This document shows positions 41,501 to 56,600 of a stretch of DNA of 64,000 nucleotides, piece by piece (within the stretch, counting starts at the first letter, position 1; every line of letters starts with the position of its first letter). The stretch covers positions 955,501-1,019,500 of the forward strand of contig WPIO01000019.1 of the NCBI GenBank assembly GCA_009760855.2, written 5' to 3'. A model generated the notes under the pieces. The model was given only the letters and a program-made list of their open reading frames with translations. It did no database searches and had not been told where the DNA came from. The DNA comes from Cristatella mucedo. Taxonomy: Eukaryota > Bryozoa > Phylactolaemata > Cristatellidae. Position numbers and translations under genes: made by a program.

Positions 41501-43321
41501 GCATTACACTAAACATGCGAGGTTCCAACCAGCCGTTCAGCTAATGAAGAAAGCAAATAGAAAAACTAGCCTCTGGTCAATGTTTGCCATTTTAACTGTC
41601 CACAAAAAATTAACTATTGCAAGGTCACAACCGGCACTTTGGATCAGACAGTGCCATAATGTAGGTCTGACCACCTACAGAGATAGAAAGAACCTGTAAG
41701 TGGTCCCAAAAAGATGCAACCATTATAAACATCTGGCGTTCAAATAAATAACAAAATTTAACTGCAGCAAAAACATTTTATACAATACAGCATGTTTCGA
41801 ATACAGGTGCCACCTAAACGATCTATGCATATAAGGCAAACTTCAAGATAACAGTAGAAAATATGTAGGGGAATAGTTTCTCTACTCGGTCTACGTACCC
41901 AAACATCAGTGCACTCAGCAATTACATAAACATCTATAAGCAAATCAAGTAACACGATGCTTCCAATAAAACGGTCTGGCAATGGCCTTATTGGACTCCC
42001 ATTCCGAGTACTGGATGCTAACTGCTTGGCAGATGGCAACTAGAGCAAGCATGCTATAGCGCTATTATCCTTACATAATAGAAAACACGACCCTACTATT
42101 TGCCAGTTACGTCATCGTACTACCGTGGCTCTTTTTACATCTCCAGCCTTTTTGCTCAAGTGCCTGTAGGTGCATCCCAGCTTCAGCTTTTTGTCTGCTC
42201 AAGTGTTTGTAGCTACATTCTTGGTGTGTTTAAATCTACCCTTCTAAACAGCTTCTTCGGCAATCATTAGTACGAGGGCAGCCTGCTCAAGGCAACGTCG
42301 TAGGTGGGAAACTATGATGTGGCTCACATGCTTCTACCATGCAGTATCTGGATTTGTTCATCTTGTGACATCATCTGGGAAGTAAACATTTGGAGGCACA
42401 GCTAGAGTATATCTCAAAGGGTGCTCGATCGTGAGCAAGACCAACCAATCATAGAGGAGGCTGGAAGGGATGACATGCCAGTTCTGCGTGAAAGCCACTT
42501 GGCTTACCAAGACCCGTCATATTCCTAGCTAACTTGCTATAATACCACACACATTTGCGCGCGTAAACAACAAAATAGCAAAGCACAGCACACATGATCA
42601 GATACAATACACATTCATGTGTTTTACAAAATTATGCCATGATTACGAAGCTAGTGACATACGATCGATATAAATCAAGTGGCACTGATGATGCTGCTGT
42701 ATCGATATGTTTTAGATAATCTGGCGTGTAGTGAGTAGTTCTGGACTCGATCCACTGATCGTCCAAATCAGGTAGCATGACCGATTCCTTATCTACAAAA
42801 GCAGTAAGAACATCTGGTCTATTACTGGCTACCAAATCTGCCAAAGCCCGTACCAGTTGGTGGTAAGCAAATATATTCCCTAGTCGTGAAATTCGATAGA
42901 GCAATACCTATGACATCACGTGCTGCTGAAAGAAAAATGCAATACCTATCAGGCCAAAGAAATGGTTACACATTCAATTCTATACCACAAGATGAAACAT
43001 TGGCATGCACACCCATGCTCACACACAAACACTATATATTGAAAAAATAACATGAACACTCTCGACAAATTGTGGCAATATAAGAATTCATTACTCCACA
43101 CACATAAGACTTCAGACAGCCACACAGATAATGAGGACCACTCAACCAGAGAGACATCAATGACGGGTACAGCTGAATGCCATGCCCAATAGGCATCACC
43201 AAGTTCACATAACAGCGTACTCGTGTCTGATAGCACGACGATCAGGATGCACAACATTATATATATATATACACATACATACATACATACATACATACAT
43301 ACATACATACATACATACATG

Positions 43322-43384
<63 letters not shown>

Positions 43385-46300
43385 CAGAATGAACGACACA
43401 AACAAAAAACTGCTGCACAAGCAATGGGCCAAGGATGCTACTAAATGAACTCCGCCGTGACGACTTATGATACAATTAGGAACCAAAAGGGTAACACATT
43501 TTTTTCACAAAAACGCTAAAACAAACATTGAAAGGGGTGCTTACTCGGCAGACCATGTTGCAATCCTGCACCATAACCTTCAGATTTAAACATGAGTCAC
43601 CAAGTCACAGTAGTTACATAGTCAGCTGCCTGTAGCATTGATTGCATTTATAATGTGCATCCAGACCCGGCCCTGATTCTAATGTTTTGACTGCGCATAC
43701 ACATACGAGGTTATCAATAGCCGAAGTTATAAAACCCTGCTTGTCATGAGTAAAAACGAAATTGCTGATGGCCAAGGTGCATTAAGAACTATCGCAGAGA
43801 AACTGAGTTTAGGAGCTCTAGACTTGATAATGGAGCAAAGGCAAGAGTAAGCTGCAAATAAAACCAAGTGACAAGTGTATCGATGAGGTGACCTACTTGC
43901 CGAATTCTGTAGCCAGTAAGGTAGTTACCAGTCAGGGGAGGGGGACGAGGGGTCGGTGTCTAATTACAGAAACTCGCTACTGCAGGCTTTTGTTTTCCTC
44001 AAAGGTATACATTTGGTGAAGATTGTACAGATCATAGCAGAATCAACTCTTTCAAGAGCTTTCCAGTAATAGTGTTGTCGTTAAAATAGTTTCCAAATGA
44101 ATGGAAATTGTCTCCGTATTTTTCGGTAATTATGCATATCAATTGCCAGAACGCCATCACATTGCAGTTATCAGATAGGGTGATATGCCTAGACATGAAG
44201 TAGCAGCCGATATGGAGTTGAGATCAGCCGGTATGCCACAGCAGCTGTATATCGATGCAACCGACTCAACAATTGACATTAAAAGCAATCAAACTCAGTG
44301 ATCAAACGGGGGACAATTTAAAAAGACCCCAGTGACACTCCCTACATTTTTACAATCACACTCTGACACGGCCAGTTTGCTCTTCACACGTCCAGACCCC
44401 AAACTAGATGTTTTTAAAACCAACTAAGCTCTCACATGACTAGACATGTAGCAAGGTGGCATGGCAGTCTTTGCTTAACCAGCCCGACTTGATAAATAAT
44501 AATAACAATATAAATAATACATTTGTTATAGCACCCTCAGAGAATTCAATCTCTTTCTAACTTTACATTTGTTGTAAAGGAAGCAAGATAGAATGGTTAG
44601 CAGTAGCATGCTCAATGAACAATAACAAGAACGTGGTTAGAGATGACATGCACAGGGTCAGCAAGCAAATATGGTTAGTAGGGGCAGCATGCACAATGTC
44701 AGCATGTATAAGCACGTAAAGGAAAATAACATGGACCCACTAAAAGCTGTAATAAATGGATGCACTTTAGTTTCTTTTTTAAATGTGGTAAAGTTAGGGA
44801 TGTCGTGATACGAACTAAAGGCACGGTCTCCACTGGAGTTGAGGTTCATACGAGGTATAGCTAAACAATGAGATTTCGAAAAGCCGGTGGCACGATGCCT
44901 ATCCTGTGGGGGAGTAGATCAGATAGGTAGGCTGCAGCCAAAGAATGAAGGGACTTAAAAATGAGTGACAAAACCTTAAAATCGATGCGTTGCTTGACTG
45001 AGACCCACTGCAGGTTGGCGAGAAGCGGTGTGACGTGGCAGCTGCAACGCTCACGACAGACAGGCCTAGCTGCAGAGCTTTACACCAGTTGTAAGTGCAT
45101 GTTTGACAGGCCGGTAAACCAGCAAGTAGTAAGTTATAGAAATCAAGACGGAATGTCACAAACACATGGACCAATTTAGATGTGGTATCCCTGTCTAAAC
45201 AAGCCCAAACTTTAGCAATTTTATGTCGCTGAAAGTAGGCAGACTTGTCTGCACAGCTGACGTGGTCGTCTAATGAAAGATCACTTTTGAATAGGACACC
45301 TGGATTTCGTGCACATTCAACAGGACGTATACTGGCAGAGCAAGCATTAAACTTTCCAATTTCTTAATCACACTTGGTTTGCTCATAACCAGTAAGTTGA
45401 CTTTATCATAATTCAATTTAAGAAAGGTTGCTGCCATCCATGTGTGGAAGTCATCAATACAAGCAGCAAGGGAGTTGAGAGAATTCGACGCGTTGGAGGG
45501 CTGGGATGGATCAAAGAAAGGTCCAGCTGAGTGTCATCTGCACAGAAGTGAAAGCCTAGATTGTGCCTGGCAATCACATGGGCAGGAGAGAGCATAAACC
45601 ATGAAAAGAACAGGACTATGCACAGAGCCCGGAGGTACCCCATACTTCAGAGGCTCTTTGGATGATCTGTGTATAGTCTGGAGTCTGCCACTGAGCTAGG
45701 CCTTGAACCATTGCAGCACAGTGCCAGTGATGCCCAGGTGAGATGAAATTGATTCTTCAAAAACCTTCATACACTAGAGCAAACACGTCAAGATGGAAGC
45801 AGCTAGACACAGATTTATTCCTCAAACGTGTGAACCCGCTATGCATACACGACCAGCTGGGCAAACTGCACGACGGCAAAGAATGGCTGTCATATGTGGA
45901 ACAAAAAGTACAATATCAAAAATGCAGCTAGAGCAAAATACATGCCGGTTACAATTTATACCAATCTGTTATGTATGTATGTATGTATGTATGTATGTAT
46001 TTCCGTCAGTAACTCCACAAAGTCATAAAGACCATGTGGGTGTTACGCAGGAGAGTTTTGTATAGCGCACTCACAGCCTAAGCGGCTTTCGGTACGCATT
46101 TGGTAGCCAACAGACTTCGTCTCACTCAACAAAGAGAAAGTGGGAAGCATAGCAGAGTTAGCAGAGCAGTTGAGGTAGTGAGTAGCATAGAAGTAGCAGT
46201 TCAGGACCGCTGAAAAAGATGTGCCATAGTCGGCAGTTGGAGAGTAGATGTCGTTGCATAAGAATTGTGGAAGCGAGTTCCACAGTCTAGGACCTGCAGA

Positions 46301-49300
46301 GCTAAAGCTTCTGTCACCAACTGTCTTTAAGCGGAGGAATGGGACGGCTAATTTATTGTCCACACAGGACCTCAGGGCGCGAACAGGCTGAAACTGATGC
46401 AGCAGTTCAGCTAGGTACGAAAGAGCCAAGCCGTGGCGGGCCTTGCGGGTCAGCGTAAGAACTTTGCTCTGTATCCTTTGCTCAACCGGCAACCATCCTA
46501 GCTCTTTCAGCAAAGGTGACACGTGCTCAAACCGCCGGGACTTGAAGACTAGCCTTGCAGCCATATTCATAGTACTCTGTAGTGGCATAATAGCTTTCTT
46601 TGGTAGCCCAGCCAAAAGGGAATTACAATAATCAAGCCGAGACAGAACTAAAGAGCTAGTTAAATTTTTTACAAGCCACTGTGGGAGACTGCTTCTAATC
46701 TTGGATAGGGATCGGATGTGATGGCTAGCTGTAGAGGCAGTCTTCTGAATGAAGCTTTTGAAATTGAGGCAGCTGTCGAACACAACACCTAGATTACGAG
46801 CACGTGGTGAAGGTCGCACAATAGCATCACCTATTAGAACAGCAAAGCCTTTTAATCCAGCCACACGCTTAGGGTGTCCTATGAGAAGCAGTTCGGTTTT
46901 ATCGTCATTTAATTTCAGGAAGTTCTCCGACATCCAGGATCGAATATCGGCAAGGTAAGCATTCTGTTTCTCAGTTGCTGCAGCAGATTCCGACGGTTTA
47001 AATGACAAATACAACTGAGTATCGTCAGCATAGAAGTGATATCCTATTCCATGGGCCTTAATCACTTTTCCCAGAGGTTGGGTATAAATAGAGAACAGCA
47101 AGGGACCAAGTACAGACCCTTGAGGGACTCCACAGGTGACCCTTCTCATGTCTGAGACCTGACCCCCACACGACACGGATTGAACACGCCAGTGCTTCGT
47201 CTGCCAGACCGATCGTTGTTCTCAATCGTTCAAGCAGAACTTCGTGATCAGTGGTGTCGAAGGCAGCAGACAGATCTAGCAGAGCCCCATCGAGACTGGA
47301 AATGCATCGTCACGACAAAGATGAGGGGTGAACAAGATGATAATGATGTGCGAATTCTTCTTGGGCTAAACATGAAATCAACACTGTTGTGTCTCGGCAA
47401 GTACAGTTGCTCCTCACCTGCAGCAACTCTCTCGGCAGCTTCAGCACCTATGTGGCAAGGCCTTCTGAGTGCAAGCAGAGTTTCCAATACCCTCTGAAGG
47501 CTGCCATCGTGGCTGCTTAGTGCTTGCTTGACCTCGTGCTCGGCAAAGCCCATATCGACGAGCAGCAGCGTCCTTGTGTTAGCTAGCTCCTGCCGCACAT
47601 CTTCATCTGAAGGATCGAGTGTGAGGGCTTGTTCAAAAGCTTGCTCAGCCTCACTGATTCTCTGGAGATTAAACATTTCAAGGATTACAAAAGAAATTTA
47701 CAAAAAAAAACTGTTAAGAAAGAGTAACACATAGAAGAATGCATGGTGCACAAGAAAGTAACTTTCCATGCGGTCAAGTCTAAGCATGTTTTTTTCTTTT
47801 TTCCTAGCTGATTAAACAGCCTCTTTTGTATAGCAACAGAAGAGCCTTTACGGCTATCACCACCGCTTGCAGTGGCGATAAAGAATATGCATAGAAACAG
47901 CTCTAGTGTTTGCTACCTCTCTTTCTAGAAATCCTTTCCTTCCTTATCTCAATTTCACATGAAACGTACATATTCATAACAAATAATGTGTAAATCGTTT
48001 CTATTTTATTCACAGAGCTTAGCCTTAGATTTATTGTCTGCAGCTCAGCCTTAAAAGAAGATACGATACGATGAGTGGGTCAAAATTAGATCTGTATTGA
48101 GGCACAGGCATCAGGACCCAATACCCATACACAAACATAAACACAGTGACACACAAGCCATACAAGCACGTTAAACCAAATAAGTACACCCGAATGCAAG
48201 TCATTACACGGGTCAGTGTACACCGTTGTCCCACTGAGCTGCAATCCTGATAGACTGTATCTTTGTCAAAAAGCATTGAAAACATGCTTAGCTGATTTAA
48301 CAGTCTCATTTATATAGTGGCAGAAGAGCCTTTACGGTATCACCACCGCTTGCAGCGGGCGATAAGGACTTGCCTACTTCAGGACTCAAAAAAACGATGA
48401 CCTGGGTCGTGAAGAGTGAGCACCTTACCTCCTAGGCTAAGACCCAGGGGCATGAGGTCATTTAATAATTTCTTATATCAAAGCTGGAGTTGCAAAAGTT
48501 CGTAAACTAAAATTAGGAGGTAGCAAGGCTGCTTGAGATACGCGGAGATGCTGTCCTTGGCTCAACGAGAATGCTCCAAACGGTCAAATGCGCAGCTCCA
48601 AGATGAATCATGACAGCTTTCGTCATGACAGCTTTCAACCGGAGTGATGCTGGAGCTTCCTGATACGGTAGCAGTCGGCGGGCAGATTAGAGTCGCTGGA
48701 GTCAAATTGCTATGAAAGTGTACAGCTGCTAGGGCTGCTATCATAGCAAAAACAACAGCTGCAGATGATGTATACAGCAGCTGCTGCACTGCTGCTTGCC
48801 ATGCTCTCGGTCGGTCCACTGAAGCATGCTGGGCACACTTGCATTTGCAATGCCTGAGAAGCTGTCCCGAGGCAAGCTCGATCTTCGTGCATGCCCCAAG
48901 CTTAGAGACGCTACATGGCTCGGCAGCTGCAGGACATGCAGAGCCTGGTATTGGCTTGTGGATGGAGAACCGCGATCCCCAATAACTAAAAGAGGAGACT
49001 GCAAACTGCCTCAGCTGGCACTGAAAGCAAAACTTTATGCTGACGTCAAAGCCATTACGTTTGGAGCTGCTAATTTTGCGCGTTTGTCTTGGTTCTGTAA
49101 GCAACGTCATTTGTGATCGCATCTCAGGTGGCTGCAGCCTCGGAAAAAGCACCTCGGCAACGTTGACAGCGACCCCATTCTTCATTGCTCCACCTCATAC
49201 CTGTTACTTCTTCGTCAGTCTCCACCGCCTACTTAATCGTCTCTAGGCAATCAATTCATTTTACTATCGCTCATTTCCCGATAGTTTCGGCGTTTGCCAG

Positions 49301-50302
49301 TCCGTATCGTATGGTTCTTCAATTGCAAGCAGAGTGGCACAACGAGCAATATCGAGTTCAAAACACATCGTACGGCATTCTTCAAATGCCCTGGCACTGC
49401 GCTCAAGGATATGAAATATGAATATGAAGGGTATGAAATACGCAACAGCACTAAAAAGCTGCCTCTGCCACGTATTGATGCTTCGAAGCAGCAGCAGCAG
49501 CTCACCTTGAGACCGACGAGTGCCACGCCTCTTCTGAAATGGCCTTTGATGTAGCTTTCGTAAGCGTGAATGGAGGCATCGGCATCGCTGAGTGCTCTGC
49601 AGCATGTGAGAGATGCACACACGAGGACATCTAAACAAAGCGTGACAAATGAGAGGTGGCGGGACAGATGGGTGCGGATATAGTAGGGAGAGAGAGAGAA
49701 AGAGACAGATAGACAGACAGACACAAAGACAGACACACATACACAGACATTGCAGCAACAAACATACAGCCAGGCAGACTACAAGGCGCAAGAGACAGAG
49801 GCACGGAAAAAGAGAACGCACAGCAAGCAGCTAAATGTACGTACTCTTCATACAACATAAGACGCTCGTAGCATAGAGATCGATTGCCTAAGAGCCTAAA
49901 ACGTAATGGTGCCACCACCAGTTCAACTGCTTTTCAAATGCATACCTAGACAGGTGCATGGCAGGTTAACGAATCACACTGTACAGGACAAAGGCAACAG
50001 TCTACAAGGCACACCAATGGCGGTCTTATACTTCGACCAGGCTGCCAGTAAGCAAGAATGGCAAACCGCGCCTAGTCTAGCGAAGACACTAATTCTGGTG
50101 AAGAACAGCCTGACAGGCTATTCTGGTCAGCTGCTCGGCATGAAACCGGCAGCACGGTGTGCACCATCTACTGCAGGTGGAGGAGATGTAGAGCAAAGCT
50201 AAAGCTCGGCTCGGTTCACAACGGCTGGCCAAAACAAGTGCATACACAAACACGCACCCATGCATCCACACATGCACGCATGCTCGTGCGCACACACACA
50301 CA

Positions 50303-50350
<48 letters not shown>

Positions 50351-53300
50351 CGTGCGAACACACACAATCACAAGATTCACAGTTTGAGTACCTGTGGGCG
50401 ATGAACAGTCGACCAAGTAAATAGCCAAAAAGGGACCGTGGGAAGGGCAGCCGGAAATAGAGGGAGTAAATTTGCTATTTTTGGTTACTGAAAAAAAAAT
50501 AAAGAGGGACAGAATCGTTGCTATAACAAAGGCTTCAATGACAATCGCCTTTAGAAATCTTTCAGGTCAATCACTTTTATGTCACTCCATTCTCTGCCTC
50601 CAACCTACCAATCAGAACTACTTCTTTAATCAGGCTAGGCATTTGTAGCTCCTGCTCTTCTGACTCAAAGACAATTTGCTTCACTTCAAACCAACCTCAA
50701 ATCCTTCGGAGACTACCTTTTGCTTGTATGTTCCCCAAGCTTGGAATACACTCCCGACTGACGTCACGACATTCCCTGACTTGATGACATTCAGAATGAA
50801 GCTAAAAGCCCACCAGTTCTTTTGAGCACTTTCTCCACACCGTGTGAATTGTCCTACGATGCTTTACAAATGTCATTATTATTCTAATGTCTGCATACAG
50901 CTAAGGATGCAGTGATTGTGCCCTCTCTACAAGAGGTCTCGTTGGCACCATATACAATGCTTTGATACAAACTTTATCAGTACTTGTCCTCACCAAAATA
51001 GCACAGTGGCACACGAATCCCAACAGGATTAGTGACCACTGAAACAGTTTGCTGCCAGCAGCAGGAGTGGATGGGGAGGGTGATAGGCTCTGACAGACGA
51101 AACAGTCTATGTTCCACTTCTGCTTTGTACCGTTCTGTTATTAGGTCACGGTAAATTTACTTGAGTGGCTCTGTGGAAACCCAGATGTCCTGTCAGCATT
51201 TTAATGTATTATGATTAGGTATCTTGCTTGGCTTCAGTCACTGTCACGGATCAATGTACACGATGCAAATCCGGCACAGGAAGTCAGCCAGGTAGGTCAG
51301 TCAAGCGACGGAAACTCTGCTTGTGTGTACACACAATCATTGAGCTGCCGTACGGCACCCCTCCAACTGCAGTCGTCCATCTGGGATTGCTCACACAAGC
51401 TCCAGTGAAATACAACCAACCAGGCAGGTGGCATTGTGTCGCCTAACGACGTCTGACAACAAAGTCTACTGCTGCTGGTGGTGGCACTACAGCATGAACG
51501 TTGGTCTACCAAGCATATGATAAGTGCGACAAATTAAGTACACCAGAACACAAGGTTATCAATTTCTTATTAGGTCTGTCGGCAAGTACTTACCGATAAT
51601 CAAAGGGGTCGATTCGTATCCCTTCCGAGTAGCAAGCGATGGCTTCTAAGAAGCGACCATCCAAAGCATTAGAATTGCCAAGGCCTGCACGAAAGAGGCA
51701 CTGCCACGATGAGACGGAACTCTAGGAATGTATTGTACGCTAGCTGTTACGGATCAGAAAGAGAGAGCTTAGTTACTCACGCCCAAGTTCTAGACACCGA
51801 GACTCCTCGGCCTGCTGCTGAGCAACCTGAAAAATAAAATCTGATTGAAGGCCGTTTCTAAAAAGATAAGACACTTCTAGTAATGAGTGCAAAAAAGTCA
51901 AACCGCCACCAAGACTCTGCAGGTAAGGGGGAGGCAGCAATGCTTTCCCACTGCCGATACCACGCGTTTGCTGGTTCATTTTGGTTTACCTCGTCTGCTA
52001 CTGCACCAGCCATGCTAGCAGGATCTGCAGCAGCAGCACCACCACCACCACCGCTAACGAGGGCCGATGAACTGGCACTAGTAAAAGCAGACGGTACAAA
52101 CTCCTTTACAGCAGCCGACAGGATGACCGAGCTTCTCGTGGGCCCGGATGCACTGGGTCGCCGATATGACGAACCAACCGAGTTGCTGCTGCTGGCGATC
52201 GCAGAGGCAAGTGCCTGAGGCAACAATACTGGCGATTCGTTCGTTGCCATCGACACCTCCGCTGGGTCGCCGAACTGCGGCGGCAGGGCAGTCGCCGAGG
52301 CAGTCGAAGCGTCCTCCGTGAGCACGTGGGCAGACCAAGCACGGGGAGCAGCAGCATCTGCAGGCTCAGCAGTACGACCAATGCTGGCATCAGCGATTCG
52401 AACAGACAGCTTAGCCTCAGCGGCACCAAAGCTTTGGGAGAGATACAGCTGCCCGGCAGCTCTACCAACGATGGAAGCAGCCCCTGGCGGCAGTCCGAGC
52501 GGTCCTTGCTGAAGCCCCAAGAGGCGATGCTCCGTGTCACTGGCATCACTTTTGGGCACGTCGCCATTAAAACTGCAGGCTTTGGCTGCAACTGACGATG
52601 CCGATGGTGTTGGCAAAACAATGTTCTTGCGCAAGGCTGTTCTACTGACAAATGCTGACACACCATCAAGCTTCGGTTGCTCAGTGCCGTTGTCGGGATC
52701 ATCTGACCTGTCATTGAAAACAGCTCAGCCAGCTGAGGTAGGCGACACTGGAACGTTCTGTGATCTACATGCAAACAACGTGGCATCTCAATGGATCATG
52801 TGGCGTTATATAAGTCCAAGCTCATTAATTTTTAAAATCGCCAGCCAGCATATTTCTTGGAGAATGCTGATCCAGCCAAAACTTATGGAGCATTATTATT
52901 ATTATTATATTATTATTATTTTCAGCTTCAAACCATTGCTAAAATTCGGGCTTGTTTAGATAAGGATACTACGTCCAAGTTGGTCCATGGATTCGTGACA
53001 TCCCATCTCCACTTCTGCAACCCACTGCTTACTGGCCAACCAGCATGTGCGATCAGGCGATCGCAGCTGGTGCAAACCTCCGCAGCTAGGCTTGTCTGTC
53101 GTGACCGTCGCAGTTGCCACATCACAACACTTCTCGCCGATTTGCATTGGTTACCAGTCAAGCAACGGATTGACTTCAAGGTTTTGTCGCTCACTTTAAG
53201 GTCACTTCCTTCTTTGGCTCCAGCCTATCTCTCAACTATACTCCCCCATCAGGCCAAGCATCGTACCACCAGCTATTCGGAATCCAACAGTCTACAAATA

Positions 53301-53637
53301 CCTCGTACAAACCTCAAATCCTTTGGAGACCGTGCATTTAGTTGGTATGCTCCAAAAGCCTGGAACTCCCTCCCGACCTGCGTCAGAACATCCCCTGACC
53401 TGACCACGTTTAAAAAGAACGTAAAAACACACTTATTAAGGACAGCATTTAGTGGGTCCCTGTGATTCGTCCTTCACGTGCTTATGCGTGCTGACACTGT
53501 GCATGCTGCCACTAACCACAATTGCATGCTGACCCTGTGCATGTCACCCTAACCATGTTATTCATTTTGCTTGTTTTTCAAGCATGATATTACTCACCAT
53601 TCAATTGCATTTCCCTTTGCAGCAAATGTAAAGCACC

Positions 53638-53698
<61 letters not shown>

Positions 53699-56600
53699 AG
53701 TTCTCTGAGGGCACTTTATCAAGTATGCTATTATCATTATTACTACGGTCTTCCCATCTAGCAAAGACGGGCCGTCGGGACTAAGCACGGCGGCTTCTAA
53801 AAGAAGAAGCTAGAAGCTTCTAGAAGCTTCCCACGGAGGCACCGGCGTTGCAGGCTGACAGCTCCGCCCTTAGCAGGCTGCTCTGGGAGCATAAGGGTGC
53901 CGAGCCGAGTGGCAGGCAGACAGGCAGGCAAGTAGTACCTGCCGTAGAGCTCGAGTGTAAAGCCTGGTGCAACCTGGAGCTCGGTCTGTGATTAATGCTA
54001 GCAATCGTCAGGGAGGATGGCACAATGGAGCAAGAGCAAAAGCCGCTGGCCACAGGCCTCTGCACGGCTGGCAAGCACTGCTGCTTGAAAATGAAGAATT
54101 GCTGCTGCATAGCATAACCACTTTGGCAACAGAGAATGCATAGGCCATATTACAGCAATGATTCTACTGGCTCAACTGGCAATAATAATAATAATAATAA
54201 CACATTTGATATAACACCCTCAGAGAACTCAATCTCTTTCTAGGTACTTTACATTTGCTGCAAAGCATGCTACAGTTGGGATACGACTGGACACCAGGTC
54301 GTCTCCAAAAGCACCAAGCTGCACACTTAGGACGTAGTTGTTTTTCCTCGAGCACCAATTTCTTAGTTATACCTTTTTCTTAAGACAACAATTAGGGAAA
54401 CCATGCACCGTTCTCACGGAGTATTTTTTCTCCAGGTGGTGGCTTTTTCTCATCGCATCGTGCAGGCCCGATCAGGGACAGCACACGTGCTAATACCCAG
54501 CATGCAACGAATGACCCTCGGGCACCCAGGCCAACCCACAACAAAACGACAGCTAGCACTAGCCTCGAACCGCACATGCTCTCGCAAAAAACGCCACTAC
54601 ATTAACCGTAAGACCAGATACCTCAAAAAGCAGTCACACACATTCATGCTAGCATGCAATTTGAAATTTAACTGGCTCAACTGGCAAGCGACCAGCCAGC
54701 CATTCGCCTCTCCGTGCGTCCCTTCTTTCCCTCCTCCTCGAATAGGGATTTCAAGAGCCAACGCTGTGGTGCCCCGACGGAACCCGTGGAGCTAGCACTA
54801 AGAAGAACCGGGCCAGTACACACGTGGTCACCGATAAGTGATACAAATTGGTAGTATTGGCAGGGTTTTAAAAACAGTCACATTAAGATGTGGCTGCATG
54901 AGACCCGTCACCCTTGCTTATAAGCATGCGGTGCTAAAATGCTAAAAACACTCCACACTCAAAATAAATACGAACAGCAAAGAATTTACTGAGAACAAAG
55001 GCCCTTTTGAATAAATCTTTATAAGCAAGTGAGCACTGGTCTTTTTTACGGGTTCATCACAGGGCCTGTAGAGTAGAGTGAAAAGAACAGGCACCAGGCC
55101 CCCCCCCCTCCCTAGAAAGCAAAGCCCGGATGCAATACGCCACAGGGCACACCCCTTAGCCACTCAGGTGCCGAATAAGAGGGGGGAGGGGGGCTACCAT
55201 ACTTGCAAGTGGGGCTACCAGGTCTGGAAGGAGGCTAAAGTGTACAGAGAGCACCCATTGCTAAAGCATCAGAAGAGCCTATCACTTGCTCGGACGGTGG
55301 GCAGTAAAGAATTGCCTGGTGAAAGGAGTCAACCACGAAACCCGGGTCATGAAATGTAAGCGCCTTACCTCTAGGCAGAGGTTCAGGAGTGCTGGTTATA
55401 GCCACAAAAGCCGAACAATGAAACCATGCAAATGAGTCACTGGCTCCAAACAGGACTCGTTGACTTTATCAGAGACAATCTACCATTTGTTTCCTTAAAT
55501 GGGGCTCAGAAGAATGCTAGAATGCAGCATGCATCCGGAGGGTCAGTTTCCAGAAGAGCTAACTGCCTAATTCTGGCCTATTCCAGGAATCAAGAAAGCT
55601 ATCTTTCTCTCCAAGCACACGTACCAGCGTTTCAATGCGATGCATTGACGTCGACATGACAGCCTGAAGCACATTGTCGGCACAAACGGTGCTATCGGAC
55701 AAGGAGGAGGGCAATGCATGCACTGCACTCAGCCGAGCCGACAACTGCTGCTATCACGCAAATGCACAAGAAGGTCTGCACGAATTTTCGATGAAGGTTG
55801 TGCACTCCCATACCAAAATAAATAGAAGTGAGTAAATATAGTTGAAAGTGTACGAGCACGTGGCATCGAGCCCTTACCCACTGTCATTGCTGCAGCTGCT
55901 TCCGGCAGTGGCAGCAGCCTCGCTTCTGCCCTTCTCAGTCTTCTTGGAGCGATCGGCGCCGTCCTCTTGCTGCTTCTTTCTTTCATTTCGTCTCTGCGTT
56001 TAACGTCAGAAGAAAATTAGCTGCGAGCACACCGCATCGACAGGCAACTGAGGATATGCGACTACTGCAAAAAATATTTTCAGGATGTGATCATGCACCC
56101 TTTGCAGCATATGTAAACTGTCTAGAAAAAGAATAAGTTCTCTGATAGTGCTACATACATGTATTATTATAATTATGAAACCAGGTCATAGCAGACGATA
56201 AGATGATAATCTCAATCTTAATACGTTTCTGCTGAGGCTGGCAAGGCTCTGTAAGTGATCATGGCATGGGTTTTTGAAAGAGAAGAACTAGAAGGCACAC
56301 AATAGCCACCCCCTGGAGCAGGAGGCTCCTGATAGTCTCTGGTCATCAGATGTAGACCGTAGAGTTGCAATAATAATAGTAAATATGAGAATAGGTCATC
56401 TGTATAGCACCTTAAATGTGAACTTAATCTCTATCCAGGTGCTTTACAAATCGCTGCAATCGAAACGGTGCCCGAGGGTTAGTGCCATGAGCAGTATAAC
56501 GCATGCAAAAGCAAACATTGTACCATGCTTAGGCCAGTATGCTAAAGCAAAGGCACTCATGGCTACAGGTTAGTAAGACCCCTGGCTAGTAACAGGTGCT

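Noticed and set aside
54403-54795. 130-codon plus-strand basic ORF in a TTC31-like intron
   Set aside because: No recognisable motif, no splice support and antisense to the host gene.
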